Source: an uncultured Muribaculaceae bacterium
GTDB taxonomy: Bacteria; Bacteroidota; Bacteroidia; Bacteroidales; Muribaculaceae
DNA length: 34,980 bases
Reading direction: 5' to 3'
Assembly: GCA_947176745.1 (NCBI GenBank)
Contig: CAMWRV010000029.1
Coordinates: 1-34,980 of the forward strand
The notes beneath the pieces are model-generated. The model was not told the DNA's origin and searched no databases. It was given only the letters and a program-made list of their open reading frames with translations. A program made the translations under genes and the position numbers. Below are positions 1 to 7,987 of this stretch, piece after piece. Position 1 is the first letter of the stretch. Each line of letters begins with the position of its first letter.

Positions 1-342
1 GAGGTTGAGCACGGTGTCCATCATGCCGGGCATCGAAGCGCGGGCTCCGGAACGCACCGAAACGAGGAGGGGGTTGGAGGGATCGTCAAATTTAGTGCCG
101 GTCAGGCTCTCTACGTGAGCAATCGCTTTCTCGACATCACCCTTGATGTCGGCTACGACCGCGTCACGGCCTAACTGGGTATATTCTGTGCAGACTTCTG
201 TCGTGATTGTGAATCCGGGAGGAACCGGCATTCCGAGCAAATTCATTTCGGCGAGGTTGGCACCCTTGCCGCCGAGAAGGTTTCTCATCTCGGCTGTACC
301 TTCGGCCTTGCCTGCGCCGAAAGTATAAATTTTTTTTGCCAT
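1..342 (-). CDS. ppdK: Pyruvate, phosphate dikinase, N-terminal part (runs off the left edge)
   Basis: The first 114 codons of a longer gene are present, reading leftward from an ATG at 342-340. The protein begins [11 protein letters not shown] and continues with [26 protein letters not shown] and [20 protein letters not shown]. These are the N-terminal nucleotide-binding signatures of pyruvate phosphate dikinase, which interconverts pyruvate, ATP and Pi with phosphoenolpyruvate, AMP and PPi in the cytoplasm. In anaerobic Bacteroidales it usually serves PEP/pyruvate balance. The central His domain and the C-terminal PEP domain lie outside the window. The gene is divergent from the methyltransferase at 693. 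PEP synthase shares the fold, but the MAKKIYTFG start and the [14 protein letters not shown] segment favour PpdK. Confidence 0.93.
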   Translation of the reverse strand, partial: MAKKIYTFGAGKAEGTAEMRNLLGGKGANLAEMNLLGMPVPPGFTITTEVCTEYTQLGRDAVVADIKGDVEKAIAHVESLTGTKFDDPSNPLLVSVRSGARASMPGMMDTVLNL

Positions 343-552
343 AGTGATTTTGGATTATTTATTATTTCTATATCAGTAATAACTTTATGCCGTGCATCCG
401 GCGTGTCTTCACAGTCCTGTAACACAGAAGCCGGTCGGTTGTTGCCGGATGTAAGTATAATTCTCACAATTTCAGTTTATTTAATGTCGCGCATATAAAA
501 TCAACCGCTAAGAGAGATTTTATGGTCATTAATCTTTTTGAAATTGTAACTG

Positions 553-560
553 CAAATTTA
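553..560 (-). promoter_or_regulatory. Candidate -7 element for ppdK
   Basis: The minus strand reads TAAATTTG here, a perfect match to the Bacteroidetes -7 consensus TAnnTTTG. No good TTG lies 19-21 nt upstream, only TTAG. Use of this element would give ppdK a leader of about 200 nt. The rest of 343-692 is AT-rich, divergent intergenic DNA with no convincing gene. Confidence 0.35.
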
Positions 561-582
561 ATAATTAATTGGCGATTTTCAC

Positions 583-590
583 TAACTTTG
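583..590 (+). promoter_or_regulatory. Candidate -7 element for the rlmD-mscS pair
   Basis: TAACTTTG is a perfect TAnnTTTG match. A TTG at 569-571 is too close (11 nt) to be a standard -33 element, so the upstream half is weak. Transcription would start near 594, about 100 nt before the methyltransferase ATG at 693. The site lies inside the AT-rich 5' extension of that open frame, which argues that the extension is not translated. Confidence 0.45.
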
Positions 591-692
591 CAGTGTTTTT
601 TCCGATCAGTTCACAATTTTTTTGTTTTTGGTGAACCGGAACCGGACGGTCTTTCTCTGTCCGGTCTAATTGATTCTCTAAAAATCCAGTTG

Positions 693-2150
693 ATGGCAAG
701 AAAGAAAAAGGCTCTTCCCGAGCTGAAATCAGTCGTGATAGAAAGTGTGGCCGCCGAGGGAAAGGCTCTGGCACGGGTCAAGATAAGAGAGACGGATGAG
801 ACTCCGATAGTGACTTTCATACCGTATGGTGCCCCCGGTGATGTTGCGGATGTTCAGATCGACCGTAAGAAACACAGCTTTGCCGAAGGGCATATCGTGC
901 GTCTCGTGTCTCCTTCGCCTGTCCGCACCGAACCGAGATGCGGCCATTTCACCGTGTGCGGTGGCTGCAAATGGCAGCATCTCCCTTACGAGGAACAGTT
1001 GAAGTGGAAGGAGAAACAGGTTCGCGACGCGCTTGAGCGCATAGCCAAAGTGGAATTGCCGTCGATTTCGCCGATTCTCGGTTCGGGTTCGATCTGGGCA
1101 TACCGCAACAAGATGGAATACACTTTTTCAGATAAAAAGTGGCGTACCTGGGAAGAGGTGAGATCGGGAGCCGGATTCGAAGGGTCTTCCAATGCTCTCG
1201 GCTTTCATATTCCAGGGGCTTTCGACAAGGTGCTGCATATCGGCGAGTGTTTTCTCCAGGATAGTCTTGGCGACGAGATCCGTAATTTCATTTTCAATTA
1301 TGCAGAAAGCAACGGATTGTCTTTCTATAACATACGCGAGAATCGGGGTTTGCTCCGCACTGTCATGATCAGAATAGCCTCTACGGGCGATGTCATGGTT
1401 TGTATGGTGTTCGGTGAGGATGATCCCGAGGGTGTGTCGCGTGTCATGACTGCCATAGGGGAGAGGTTTCCCGACGTGAAATCGCTGCTCTATGTGGTCA
1501 ATCTCAAAGTCAATGACACGATAGCTGATCAGGATGTCAAAGTGTTCCGTGGCGCGGAATACATCGAGGAGGAGATGGAGGGACTGCGGTTCCGCATTAA
1601 CGCCAAGTCGTTCTATCAGACAAATTCCCGTCAGGCGTATGAGCTTTATAAGGTGGCAAGAGATTTCGCCGGCCTCGGTCATAAGCCTGAGTCTGAGGAA
1701 AAGGCGCCGCTTGTCTACGACCTGTATACCGGCACGGGCACAATTGCCAATTTTGTGGCCCGCAACGCCCGTCAGGTCATCGGTATCGAATACGTGGAGG
1801 AAGCCATAGCTGACGCCAAAGTCAATTCGGCTGTCAACGGAATCGACAACACTCTTTTCTATGCCGGCGACATGAAGAATGTCCTAACCGACAGTTTTGT
1901 GGAGAAGCACGGACGCCCTGACGTGATGATCATCGATCCTCCGCGTGCCGGCATGCATGAAGACGTGGTCAAGGTCATCCTCAACGCCGAGCCGGAGGTT
2001 CTTGTCTATGTCAGCTGCAATCCTGCCACACAGGCACGCGATCTTGCTCTGCTTGATGCCAAATACCGAGTGACAGATGTGCAGCCGGTCGACATGTTCC
2101 CCCATACACATCATGTCGAGAACGTGGTGCGTCTCGTAAAGCGTCAATAA
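693..2150 (+). CDS. rlmD: 23S rRNA (uracil-5-)-methyltransferase, RlmD/RumA family
   Basis: This 485-residue SAM-dependent RNA m5U methyltransferase probably modifies 23S rRNA. A TRAM-like domain occupies roughly residues 12-78. It is followed by Cys83, Cys89 and Cys92 (C-x5-C-x2-C) and a later Cys186, the four ligands expected for the family's 4Fe-4S cluster. The SAM-binding motif VYDLYTGTGTIANF, the IIDPPRAGMHED motif, the catalytic YVSCNPATQ cysteine (Cys442) and the C-terminal HTHHVENVVRLV motif are all present. The frame stays open to 522, but that extension is AT-rich, contains a promoter-like TAACTTTG and does not look like the family, so the ATG at 693 (MARKKKALPE) was chosen. Bacteroidetes carry several TrmA/RlmC/RlmD-like paralogues, so the exact uridine is uncertain. 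mscS follows after 21 nt and is probably cotranscribed. Confidence 0.9.
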   Translation: MARKKKALPELKSVVIESVAAEGKALARVKIRETDETPIVTFIPYGAPGDVADVQIDRKKHSFAEGHIVRLVSPSPVRTEPRCGHFTVCGGCKWQHLPYEEQLKWKEKQVRDALERIAKVELPSISPILGSGSIWAYRNKMEYTFSDKKWRTWEEVRSGAGFEGSSNALGFHIPGAFDKVLHIGECFLQDSLGDEIRNFIFNYAESNGLSFYNIRENRGLLRTVMIRIASTGDVMVCMVFGEDDPEGVSRVMTAIGERFPDVKSLLYVVNLKVNDTIADQDVKVFRGAEYIEEEMEGLRFRINAKSFYQTNSRQAYELYKVARDFAGLGHKPESEEKAPLVYDLYTGTGTIANFVARNARQVIGIEYVEEAIADAKVNSAVNGIDNTLFYAGDMKNVLTDSFVEKHGRPDVMIIDPPRAGMHEDVVKVILNAEPEVLVYVSCNPATQARDLALLDAKYRVTDVQPVDMFPHTHHVENVVRLVKRQ

Positions 2151-2171
2151 TCTGATTCATATTATCTTATT

Positions 2172-3263
2172 ATGTTGCAGAACGGAGATATACCGGTTGT
2201 GGAAATGCCTGAGATGCAGGATTCCGCATCATTTCTTGAAAGTCTGAAGGGGATGGGTTTCGATGAGGTGGTGGCGACAGTCACAAATTCCCTCATCTCA
2301 TTCGGTCTCCGCCTTATGGTGGCTATACTGGTCTTTTATGTAGGGCGTTTTCTCATAAGCCGCATTTTCAAGACAGTGTTCAGTGTCTTGACAAAGCGCA
2401 GAATCGACGCCTCGCTGTCGACTTTCGTCCTTTCTCTTGTCAGGATTTCGCTCTATTTCTTCCTGATCATAATAGTGATAGGCATTCTCGGGGTTGAGAC
2501 GAGCAGTTTTATCGCCATCTTCGCATCGGCCGGTATGGCGGTCGGCATGGCGTTGAGCGGCACGCTCCAGAATTTCGCCGGAGGAGTGCTGATCCTGCTC
2601 CTGAAACCGTATAAGGTCGGAGACTTCATAGAGGTGCAGGGTTTTACCGGAACAGTAAAGTCAATCCAGCTTTTCAACACGGTCATCAATACAGTCGACA
2701 ACAAGGCTATCATTCTTCCCAACGGAGTGCTCTCTACTTCGTCGATCAACAACTATTCTCTCGAAGATTACAGACGTGTGGACTGGACTGTAAGCCTTTC
2801 ATACGGCACGGATCTTGAGGCAGCAAAAGCGGCCATGCTTGATATCGTCAATTCCGACAGCCGCACCGTAAGACATTTCATCGAGGATGATATCGCTTAC
2901 CGCGAGCGTGTAGCCGAAGAAAAATACCGCACTGAGCATCCCGGGGAGGAGGAAAAAGTGGAGAAGCAGGGATTTTTCAGCCGTCTGTTCCATCATCCTC
3001 GCAAAAAGATAATCGAGGTGGCTGCTGACAGTAGTCTTGACATGCCTGTAGCCATTCCGCGGAAAGTGGATCGTACTCCTTTTGTCGGCCTGTCGGAAAT
3101 GGGAGACAGCGCCATCGTGTTTGTCGTCAGGGCATGGACTCATTCATCAAATTACTGGCCTCTCTACTTCGACCTCAACGAACGGTTCTATACAGAACTG
3201 CAGCAACGCGGTTTCTCGTTCCCGTTCCCGCAACTCGACGTGCATCTCGACAGAACTGTCTGA
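2172..3263 (+). CDS. mscS: Small-conductance mechanosensitive channel, MscS family
   Basis: This 363-residue inner-membrane channel would release solutes on hypo-osmotic shock. After a short hydrophilic N-terminus come hydrophobic segments around residues 40-60 and 85-105. The pore helix MAVGMALSGTLQNFAGGVL then leads into the beta domain (KPYKVGDFIEVQGFTGTVKS, AIILPNGVLSTSSINNYS). These are clear MscS hallmarks. Unlike the 286-residue E. coli protein, the C-terminal alpha/beta domain carries a charged insertion, roughly residues 235-300, rich in Glu, Lys and Arg. The gene lies 21 nt after rlmD, and its stop codon sits in the loop of a strong terminator hairpin. The physiological link to rlmD is unknown. 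Confidence 0.92.
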   Translation: MLQNGDIPVVEMPEMQDSASFLESLKGMGFDEVVATVTNSLISFGLRLMVAILVFYVGRFLISRIFKTVFSVLTKRRIDASLSTFVLSLVRISLYFFLIIIVIGILGVETSSFIAIFASAGMAVGMALSGTLQNFAGGVLILLLKPYKVGDFIEVQGFTGTVKSIQLFNTVINTVDNKAIILPNGVLSTSSINNYSLEDYRRVDWTVSLSYGTDLEAAKAAMLDIVNSDSRTVRHFIEDDIAYRERVAEEKYRTEHPGEEEKVEKQGFFSRLFHHPRKKIIEVAADSSLDMPVAIPRKVDRTPFVGLSEMGDSAIVFVVRAWTHSSNYWPLYFDLNERFYTELQQRGFSFPFPQLDVHLDRTV

Positions 3264-3279
3264 ACGACAGTTTTTTTTT
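3254..3279 (+). terminator. Intrinsic terminator of the rlmD-mscS unit
   Basis: A 7-bp stem AACTGTC/GACAGTT (3254-3260 with 3266-3272) has loop TGAAC, and a run of nine T spans 3271-3279. The mscS stop codon TGA forms the first bases of the loop, and the T tract touches the last codon of the convergent gene at 3279. Confidence 0.88.
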
Positions 3280-3968
3280 CAGAACGAGAACACGTTGGCA
3301 GAAAAACCACTGAGATCGAACACAAACAATCTGTCATAAAGCATCCGGCCGCATGCGGTCAGATGCTTTATTGCTTCTGATGCCTGCGCTGAAGCGACGA
3401 TTCCCGCTGCCGGTCCGAGCACTCCGGCCAGAGAACATGGAGTAAAACCCTGACATGATGGAACCTCCCCGAAAATCTCGACATATCCCTTGTGACCGGG
3501 CGCCCACGACATCACCTGGCCTGAGAATTCTCTCACTCCGCCGATGCAGTAGGGTATGCCGGTCTCCTCGCATATGCGTGCAGTCATATGTTTTGTGGCG
3601 GGATTGTCGCTGCCGTCAACAATGAAGTCATAACGCGCGAACAGATCACGTGCACTGTCATCCTTGACAAACATGGGGTGTTCCTCGACGGTCACGTCTG
3701 AATTCAGTGCTCTCATCCTTTCTCCGAGCACCTTGCATTTTGACTTTCCGAGAGTTGTCTCGTCAAAAAAGAGTTGCCTCTGCAGATTGGAAATGTCGAT
3801 GGTGTCAAAATCGGCGATTCCTATACGCCCGACACCCGACGCAGCGAGGTACATTGCGCACATGGATCCGAGTGCTCCGCAGCCCACCACCAGTACGCTC
3901 CCGTTTCTCAACGCCTCCATTCCTTCGGATCCGATTCCGTCCAGTCCCTCAAGCCGTGAATATCTCAT
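3279..3968 (-). CDS. HesA/MoeB/ThiF family E1-like adenylyltransferase
   Basis: This 229-residue single-domain E1-like enzyme would adenylate the C-terminus of a ubiquitin-like sulfur carrier such as ThiS or MoaD. It shows the Rossmann loop VLVVGCGALGS (residues 26-35), NLQRQLFF with the conserved arginine, VDGSDN with the conserved aspartate, and a C-terminal VPSCQGFTPCSLAGVLGPAAG segment like the cysteine-bearing crossover loop. The two CxxC zinc pairs of E. coli MoeB and ThiF are not seen: the segment before VPSC reads GYVEIFGE, and the C-terminus ends without a CxxC. No thi or moa genes are adjacent, so the partner protein cannot be named. It follows glutamine synthetase on the same strand but is separated from it by a terminator. 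Confidence 0.82.
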   Translation of the reverse strand: MRYSRLEGLDGIGSEGMEALRNGSVLVVGCGALGSMCAMYLAASGVGRIGIADFDTIDISNLQRQLFFDETTLGKSKCKVLGERMRALNSDVTVEEHPMFVKDDSARDLFARYDFIVDGSDNPATKHMTARICEETGIPYCIGGVREFSGQVMSWAPGHKGYVEIFGEVPSCQGFTPCSLAGVLGPAAGIVASAQASEAIKHLTACGRMLYDRLFVFDLSGFSANVFSF

Positions 3969-4060
3969 ATTGAAATTGCAGTTTGTAATGATGTCTCCTT
4001 ATTTAACTCATATATCAGATAAATTGTATGCAGACCCCCGTTTTTTAGATAGCATTCAAG

Positions 4061-4097
4061 CAATAAAGGCGACAATTCCTTCGGTAGGAATGTCGCC
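4061..4097 (-). terminator. Intrinsic terminator after glutamine synthetase
   Basis: Arms at 4068-4074 (GGCGACA) and 4091-4097 pair perfectly, extended by TTCC/GGAA with one bulged A at 4075 and a seven-base loop at 4080-4086. On the minus strand the hairpin is followed by TTTATTGC. It lies about 35 nt past the stop codon of the gene at 4131. Confidence 0.8.
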
Positions 4098-4130
4098 TCT
4101 TGTGTCTGTCAGATGAAATCTGAGTTCCTG

Positions 4131-5630
4131 TTATCCGCAGTGCCAGTATTTGTTGACGAGATTGAGCATCTCCTGACGGTTGCCTGACAGTTCGGCTCGG
4201 AGGTTCTTGTCGTTATATGATTTCAGCTTCTTGATTATACCGTCGATCAGCTGCGGAGGGAAGACTCCGTGCTCCTCGAATACGTTTCGGGCCGCGTCAA
4301 GCGCAGCCGCAGACTCCGAGCAGTTGGTAGGCAGAGACTTCAGAGAATTCAGTTTCTCCTTGTTGGCGTCGTTGTGGATGTTGACGCTTACGTAGAGTTC
4401 ATCTGCTCTTTTCAGTGCGTCGGCGTCCTCGAATCCCTTGCGTGCGGCAGTCACCATGGCGGCGATAAGCTGGTAGACATCTGCCGAGCCGTCGGCGCTT
4501 CGGAGTTCCACGGTCTGTTTCTCGGGCCGGGTGTCTGAGGGTGTCTCAAGCGGGTTTGCCTGCGAGCACATGTCGTTGTCGCCTGTCCAGCCCAGCGGAA
4601 CGCGAACGAGCACCGAGCGGTTGCGGTCGCCCCAGCAGATCGAAGTCGGAGCCTCCTGATGGGGAACAAGACGGAAATAGCTGGTCGGAACCTTGTTGCC
4701 CATTGCGGTTATGGCGTCGGCATATTCCAGAATGCCCACGATAGCGCGGCGGGCGTTGTCGCTCAGTCTGCCGTTTTCGGTCATCATGTTGTGGCCCTCT
4801 TTCATCAGTTTGAAATGGATGTGAAGACCGCTTCCGGCTTTACCCTCGGTGATCTTGGGAGCAAAGGTCACGTCATATCCCTTCTTGACGGCGAGTGTGC
4901 GTATGATCCATTTCGCCAGCATGAGGCTGTCGGCGGCCTCAAGGGCGTTGACAGGAAGGAATTCTATCTCGTTCTGTTCGAAAATCTTGTTGTTGAGGGT
5001 GAAGTTGCCCACCTCGTTGTGGCCGTATTTGATCTGGCCGCCTGTCTGAGCGATCAGATACATGCATTCCGTGCGGAATTCATTGAACTTGGCGAAAGGT
5101 GCCGATTCATGATATCCTTTCTGATCGGTGGCTCCGAAAAGACCGATGTCGTCGCTGATGACGTAATACTCGAGTTCACCCATAGCATAGAACTCCATGC
5201 CGGTCTCTTTCTTGAACAGTTCAAGAGCGCGTCTGAGCGACTGTTCCGGCGAAGAGGGGAGAGGCTTACCCTCGTTGTTGAAGAATGAGCAGAGCATCGA
5301 GAGAGTCGGTATCTCGGCGAAAGGATCGACAAACGCCGTCGAGAAGCGCGGAATCACGTAAAGGTCGCTGTTGCCGGCCTCGATGAACGGGAAGAGGCTC
5401 GAACCGTCCACCCGCTCGCCGTAGGTCAGAATGGAGTCGAGATACTCCTCGCTGTTTACGACAAAATTGAGGGTCTTAAGCCGGTTGTCGTCAGCCGGAT
5501 ACATGAAGTTGACCATCTTTATGCCGTTCTCCTTTATAAAGTGGATGATGTCGGCCTTGCGGATCTCTTCAGGAGCTTTCCCGAGGTACTGTACGACCTT
5601 GTTGGGATTTAAAGTGATATTGGTGTTCAT
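4131..5630 (-). CDS. glnA: Glutamine synthetase, GlnA family
   Basis: This 499-residue enzyme condenses glutamate and ammonia with ATP to form glutamine in the cytoplasm. The N-terminal beta-grasp part reads ADIIHFIKENGIKMVNFMYP. The catalytic part shows GELEYYVISD, the metal and glutamate region YGHNEVGNFT, the GSGLHIHFKL loop with the catalytic histidines, and the ATP/phosphate-site arginines in WGDRNRSVLVRVP. Length and order fit the 450-500 residue GSI-like class, not the roughly 730-residue GSIII also common in this phylum. The tyrosine region targeted by adenylylation in enterobacteria is not recognisable. A 12-codon TTG-initiated extension exists, but the ATG at 5630 was preferred. A canonical promoter lies about 85 nt upstream and a terminator follows, so the gene is probably monocistronic. 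Confidence 0.94.
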   Translation of the reverse strand: MNTNITLNPNKVVQYLGKAPEEIRKADIIHFIKENGIKMVNFMYPADDNRLKTLNFVVNSEEYLDSILTYGERVDGSSLFPFIEAGNSDLYVIPRFSTAFVDPFAEIPTLSMLCSFFNNEGKPLPSSPEQSLRRALELFKKETGMEFYAMGELEYYVISDDIGLFGATDQKGYHESAPFAKFNEFRTECMYLIAQTGGQIKYGHNEVGNFTLNNKIFEQNEIEFLPVNALEAADSLMLAKWIIRTLAVKKGYDVTFAPKITEGKAGSGLHIHFKLMKEGHNMMTENGRLSDNARRAIVGILEYADAITAMGNKVPTSYFRLVPHQEAPTSICWGDRNRSVLVRVPLGWTGDNDMCSQANPLETPSDTRPEKQTVELRSADGSADVYQLIAAMVTAARKGFEDADALKRADELYVSVNIHNDANKEKLNSLKSLPTNCSESAAALDAARNVFEEHGVFPPQLIDGIIKKLKSYNDKNLRAELSGNRQEMLNLVNKYWHCG

Positions 5631-5714
5631 GGTAAAAAAGGTTTTATGATATTGTGTCTTGATCAATTGTCAGGCTCTCTTGCCTTCTCTTTCCTTATGG
5701 GAGGAAATATGGAG

Positions 5715-5745
5715 CAAATATAAGTCTTTTATTTAAATCATGCAA
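5715..5745 (-). promoter_or_regulatory. Promoter of glutamine synthetase
   Basis: The minus strand reads TTG (5745-5743), a 20-nt spacer, then TATATTTG (5722-5715). Both elements and the spacing match the Bacteroidetes housekeeping consensus. The predicted start near 5711 gives a leader of about 80 nt. Confidence 0.8.
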
Positions 5746-5781
5746 TCGTAAACCGAAAAATAAACCATATGAATGTTTCTG

Positions 5782-5842
5782 CTGTTTTAAAACAGAGACT
5801 GAATCCGGTTTCTTCGGATTCTCTGCCGATTTTTTTCGGTAG
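5782..5842. other. Structured intergenic segment: palindrome and two hairpins
   Basis: CTGTTTTAAAACAG at 5782-5795 is a perfect 14-bp palindrome. It is followed by a 7-bp hairpin GAATCCG/CGGATTC (5801-5807 with 5815-5821) and a second hairpin CTGCCGA/TCGGTAG (5823-5829 with 5836-5842, one G-T pair) whose loop is T6. The segment lies between the divergent glnA and trxA genes. The palindrome could be an operator, and the hairpins could be part of a trxA leader. No canonical TAnnTTTG was found for trxA; TAATTTG near 5892 is one base short. Confidence 0.45.
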
Positions 5843-5908
5843 GAGATGACCGGTAGAAACAGGCTGAACGGCTCCGAATCTTAAATTTCATAATTTGATA
5901 TTTACACT

Positions 5909-6205
5909 ATGGAAAAGTTCGATGAATTAATAAAGTCCCAGACTCCGGTGCTTGTGGATTTCTTCGCCACATGGTGCGGCCCCTGCCAGATGATGCATCC
6001 GATTCTTGAGGAACTTGCCGGCAAGGTGGGTGACAAAGCCCGGGTCATAAAGATCGACATAGACAAGAACCAGCGTCTTGCCGCTGTGTACAATGTCCGT
6101 TCGGTTCCGACGCTGATGATCTTCAAGGATGGAGATCTGAAATGGCGGGTCTCCGGCGTTCAGCAGGCGGATGTGCTTGAATCGGAACTCGAGAAATATT
6201 ACTGA
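5909..6205 (+). CDS. trxA: Thioredoxin
   Basis: This 98-residue cytoplasmic thioredoxin has the active site WCGPC (Cys23 and Cys26) and the cis-proline segment VRSVPTLMIFKDGD. There is no signal peptide, so it should reduce cytoplasmic disulfides with electrons from thioredoxin reductase, which is not encoded here. It is a little shorter than the usual 105-110 residues because the N-terminal strand is abbreviated. The gene is single, with its own terminator at 6227-6253. Confidence 0.95.
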   Translation: MEKFDELIKSQTPVLVDFFATWCGPCQMMHPILEELAGKVGDKARVIKIDIDKNQRLAAVYNVRSVPTLMIFKDGDLKWRVSGVQQADVLESELEKYY

Positions 6206-6226
6206 AAATCGTTGTAAATCCCTGTG

Positions 6227-6253
6227 GCGGCACGTTTCGTGCCGCTTTTTTTT
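6227..6253 (+). terminator. Intrinsic terminator of trxA
   Basis: A perfect 7-bp stem GCGGCAC/GTGCCGC (6227-6233 with 6239-6245) has loop GTTTC and is followed by eight T. It shows that the next open frame, which nominally opens at 6224, must be translated from a later start. Confidence 0.92.
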
Positions 6254-6334
6254 ATGCCGGTCAGTTTTTCCAGGATGATCAGATGTGTCCGTCGGAATCC
6301 GTTGTTAAACTCCTGTCTGCAACTACACTCTAAT

Positions 6335-7129
6335 ATGTATCATCAAAAGTTTCTGAGAATGTCACGAAAAACGATAATGGCTGTTGCAGTCGCCGTTATG
6401 TCGTCATTACTTTCTTTCGCGGCGACTGCGGCCACCCGGTTTAAGGATGAAAAACTTCATTATGTGATTTCATATAAATGGGGGCTCATACATAAGGATG
6501 CCGGCGACGCCACTCTCTCGCTGCGGCGCAATGGTGCCAACTACGACTTGATGCTTGCGGCGAAGACTAAACCGTGGGCCGACAAAATCTATATGGTGCG
6601 CGACACTCTGCTCGGAGTAGTCCGGATCAATGATCTGCGGCCGGTCAGCTACACAAAGATAATGCACGAGAAAGACCGTCATGCACGCGACGAGATATCC
6701 TACAGCGTGTCTGGCAACACCACCAGAGGAGTAGCGAGACGTTACCGCAGCAAAGACGGGAAGAATTCGATGACAGAAAAGACTCTTTCCGCCACAGGAC
6801 CGGTCTACGACATGCTGTCTGTCTTCTATTATCTGCGGCAGCTCGACTACTCGCAGCTCGACAGGAACAGGCTCTATACCGCCACTGTATTTTCGGGTGA
6901 TCAGAAAGAGACAGTGAAGATCCGCAGTCTCGGCATTGAGAAAATAAAGCTCAAAGACAAGACCGAGCGCGAGGCTTATCACATCAGGTTCAATTTCACG
7001 CGCAAAGGGGGACGCAAGTCCAGTGACGATATCGACACATGGATATCGACCGACTCGTCGCATATACCCCTTTATCTTGTGGGGAAACTCCCTGTGGGAG
7101 AGGTCAGGGCATATTTTACAGGTAAATGA
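6335..7129 (+). CDS. DUF3108 domain-containing exported protein
   Basis: This 264-residue protein is predicted to be exported. After a short basic start comes a hydrophobic segment MAVAVAVMSSLLSFAATAAT typical of a Sec signal peptide with an AxA-like site. The mature part matches the DUF3108 pattern: an early YVISYKWGLIHKDAGDATL motif, beta-strand-rich sequence, TLSATGPVYDMLSVFYYLR, and a C-terminal DTWISTDSSHIPLYL strand. DUF3108 proteins are periplasmic or outer-membrane associated and have no established reaction. The frame opens at 6224 inside the trxA terminator, so ATG 6335 or ATG 6359 (MSRKTIMAV) is the real start; 6335 is reported, and 6359 gives a tidier signal peptide. The gene converges on the nitrilase with a 9-nt gap. 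Confidence 0.82.
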   Translation: MYHQKFLRMSRKTIMAVAVAVMSSLLSFAATAATRFKDEKLHYVISYKWGLIHKDAGDATLSLRRNGANYDLMLAAKTKPWADKIYMVRDTLLGVVRINDLRPVSYTKIMHEKDRHARDEISYSVSGNTTRGVARRYRSKDGKNSMTEKTLSATGPVYDMLSVFYYLRQLDYSQLDRNRLYTATVFSGDQKETVKIRSLGIEKIKLKDKTEREAYHIRFNFTRKGGRKSSDDIDTWISTDSSHIPLYLVGKLPVGEVRAYFTGK

Positions 7130-7138
7130 CGGCTGACG

Positions 7139-7936
7139 TCAAAGCAGTCTGAAAGGATCGGCGTCGGCCCATGCCGGAAACTTCTCGCGGAAGGAATCGA
7201 GCCTTTCGCGGCTCAGCGTCGCATAAACCAGTCCGCTGTCGCTGAATCGGACAGACACATCCTTTCCCTTGAAGTCATAGACAGCCGAACTTCCGTCGTA
7301 AGGATAGCCTTTGGTGTCGGTTCCCTTGCAGTCGACAGCGCACACATATGCCTCGTTCTCGATGGCGCGGGCCGGAAGAAGCGTGTTCCACGCCCCGATT
7401 CTGACTTCAGGCCAGTTGGCTGCCACAATGAGAGCGTCATATTCATTGTTGACGTTTCTGCACCATACGGGGAAACGCAGGTCGTAGCACACGACCATGG
7501 CGAGATTCCAGCCGCGGTAGCGTATGGCGAGCCGCCCGTAGCCGCGTGAGAAAACCTTGTTCTCGCCTGCCATGGTGAACAGATGATGCTTGTCTTCGAA
7601 TGTCTCGTCTCCCGAAGGCTCGATGAAGAACGCTCGGTTATAGAGCGAACCGCCGGAGTCGGCTATGAACGTTCCGGCTATGGCGATCTTGTGCCGTGAG
7701 GCAAGTTCCTTCAGAATGTCTACGGTCTCGCCTGTGTTTCTTTCGGCAAGGGCGCGGACTTCCTCCTTGTCTTTACCCACCGGGAAGCCGGTCGAGAAAG
7801 TCTCGGGCAGAATCAGAAGATCGGTTTCGGGATGAACGTGTGATATTGTTTCGCGTAATGTCTTGAGGTTGGCCTCCTTGTCGTCCCATTTGATTTCCAT
7901 TGGGAAGAGGCATACTTTCAGGTCGGATGATTTCAT
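7139..7936 (-). CDS. Carbon-nitrogen hydrolase (nitrilase superfamily), probable omega-amidase
   Basis: This 265-residue cytoplasmic amidase carries the nitrilase catalytic triad: Glu45 in LILPETFSTGF, Lys116 in FEDKHHLF, and Cys150 in MVVCYDLRFP. The length and the DLRFPVWCRN segment resemble YafV/Nit2-type omega-amidases, which hydrolyse 2-oxoglutaramate or 2-oxosuccinamate and thereby close the glutamine transamination cycle. Substrate specificity is inferred from resemblance. A TTG-initiated extension to 7984 exists, but ATG 7936 (MKSSDLKVCLFP) starts directly at the first family strand and was chosen. It is the last gene of a three-gene minus-strand set, 51 nt after the acyltransferase. 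Confidence 0.85.
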   Translation of the reverse strand: MKSSDLKVCLFPMEIKWDDKEANLKTLRETISHVHPETDLLILPETFSTGFPVGKDKEEVRALAERNTGETVDILKELASRHKIAIAGTFIADSGGSLYNRAFFIEPSGDETFEDKHHLFTMAGENKVFSRGYGRLAIRYRGWNLAMVVCYDLRFPVWCRNVNNEYDALIVAANWPEVRIGAWNTLLPARAIENEAYVCAVDCKGTDTKGYPYDGSSAVYDFKGKDVSVRFSDSGLVYATLSRERLDSFREKFPAWADADPFRLL

Positions 7937-7987
7937 GGCAGAGATTGTCGGCCGGAAAGCCTGAGGCCTCCGGAGGTTGCTCAATGG

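Noticed and set aside
522-692. 57-codon N-terminal extension of the rRNA methyltransferase
   Set aside because: It is AT-rich, holds a TAnnTTTG promoter element and does not resemble the family. ATG 693 gives the normal protein.
4659-5288. 209-codon plus-strand open frame opposite glutamine synthetase
   Set aside because: It is an antisense shadow of a clear, conserved gene with no recognisable motif of its own.
6224-6334. Longer start for the DUF3108 gene
   Set aside because: It would begin inside the trxA terminator hairpin. The signal peptide starts later.
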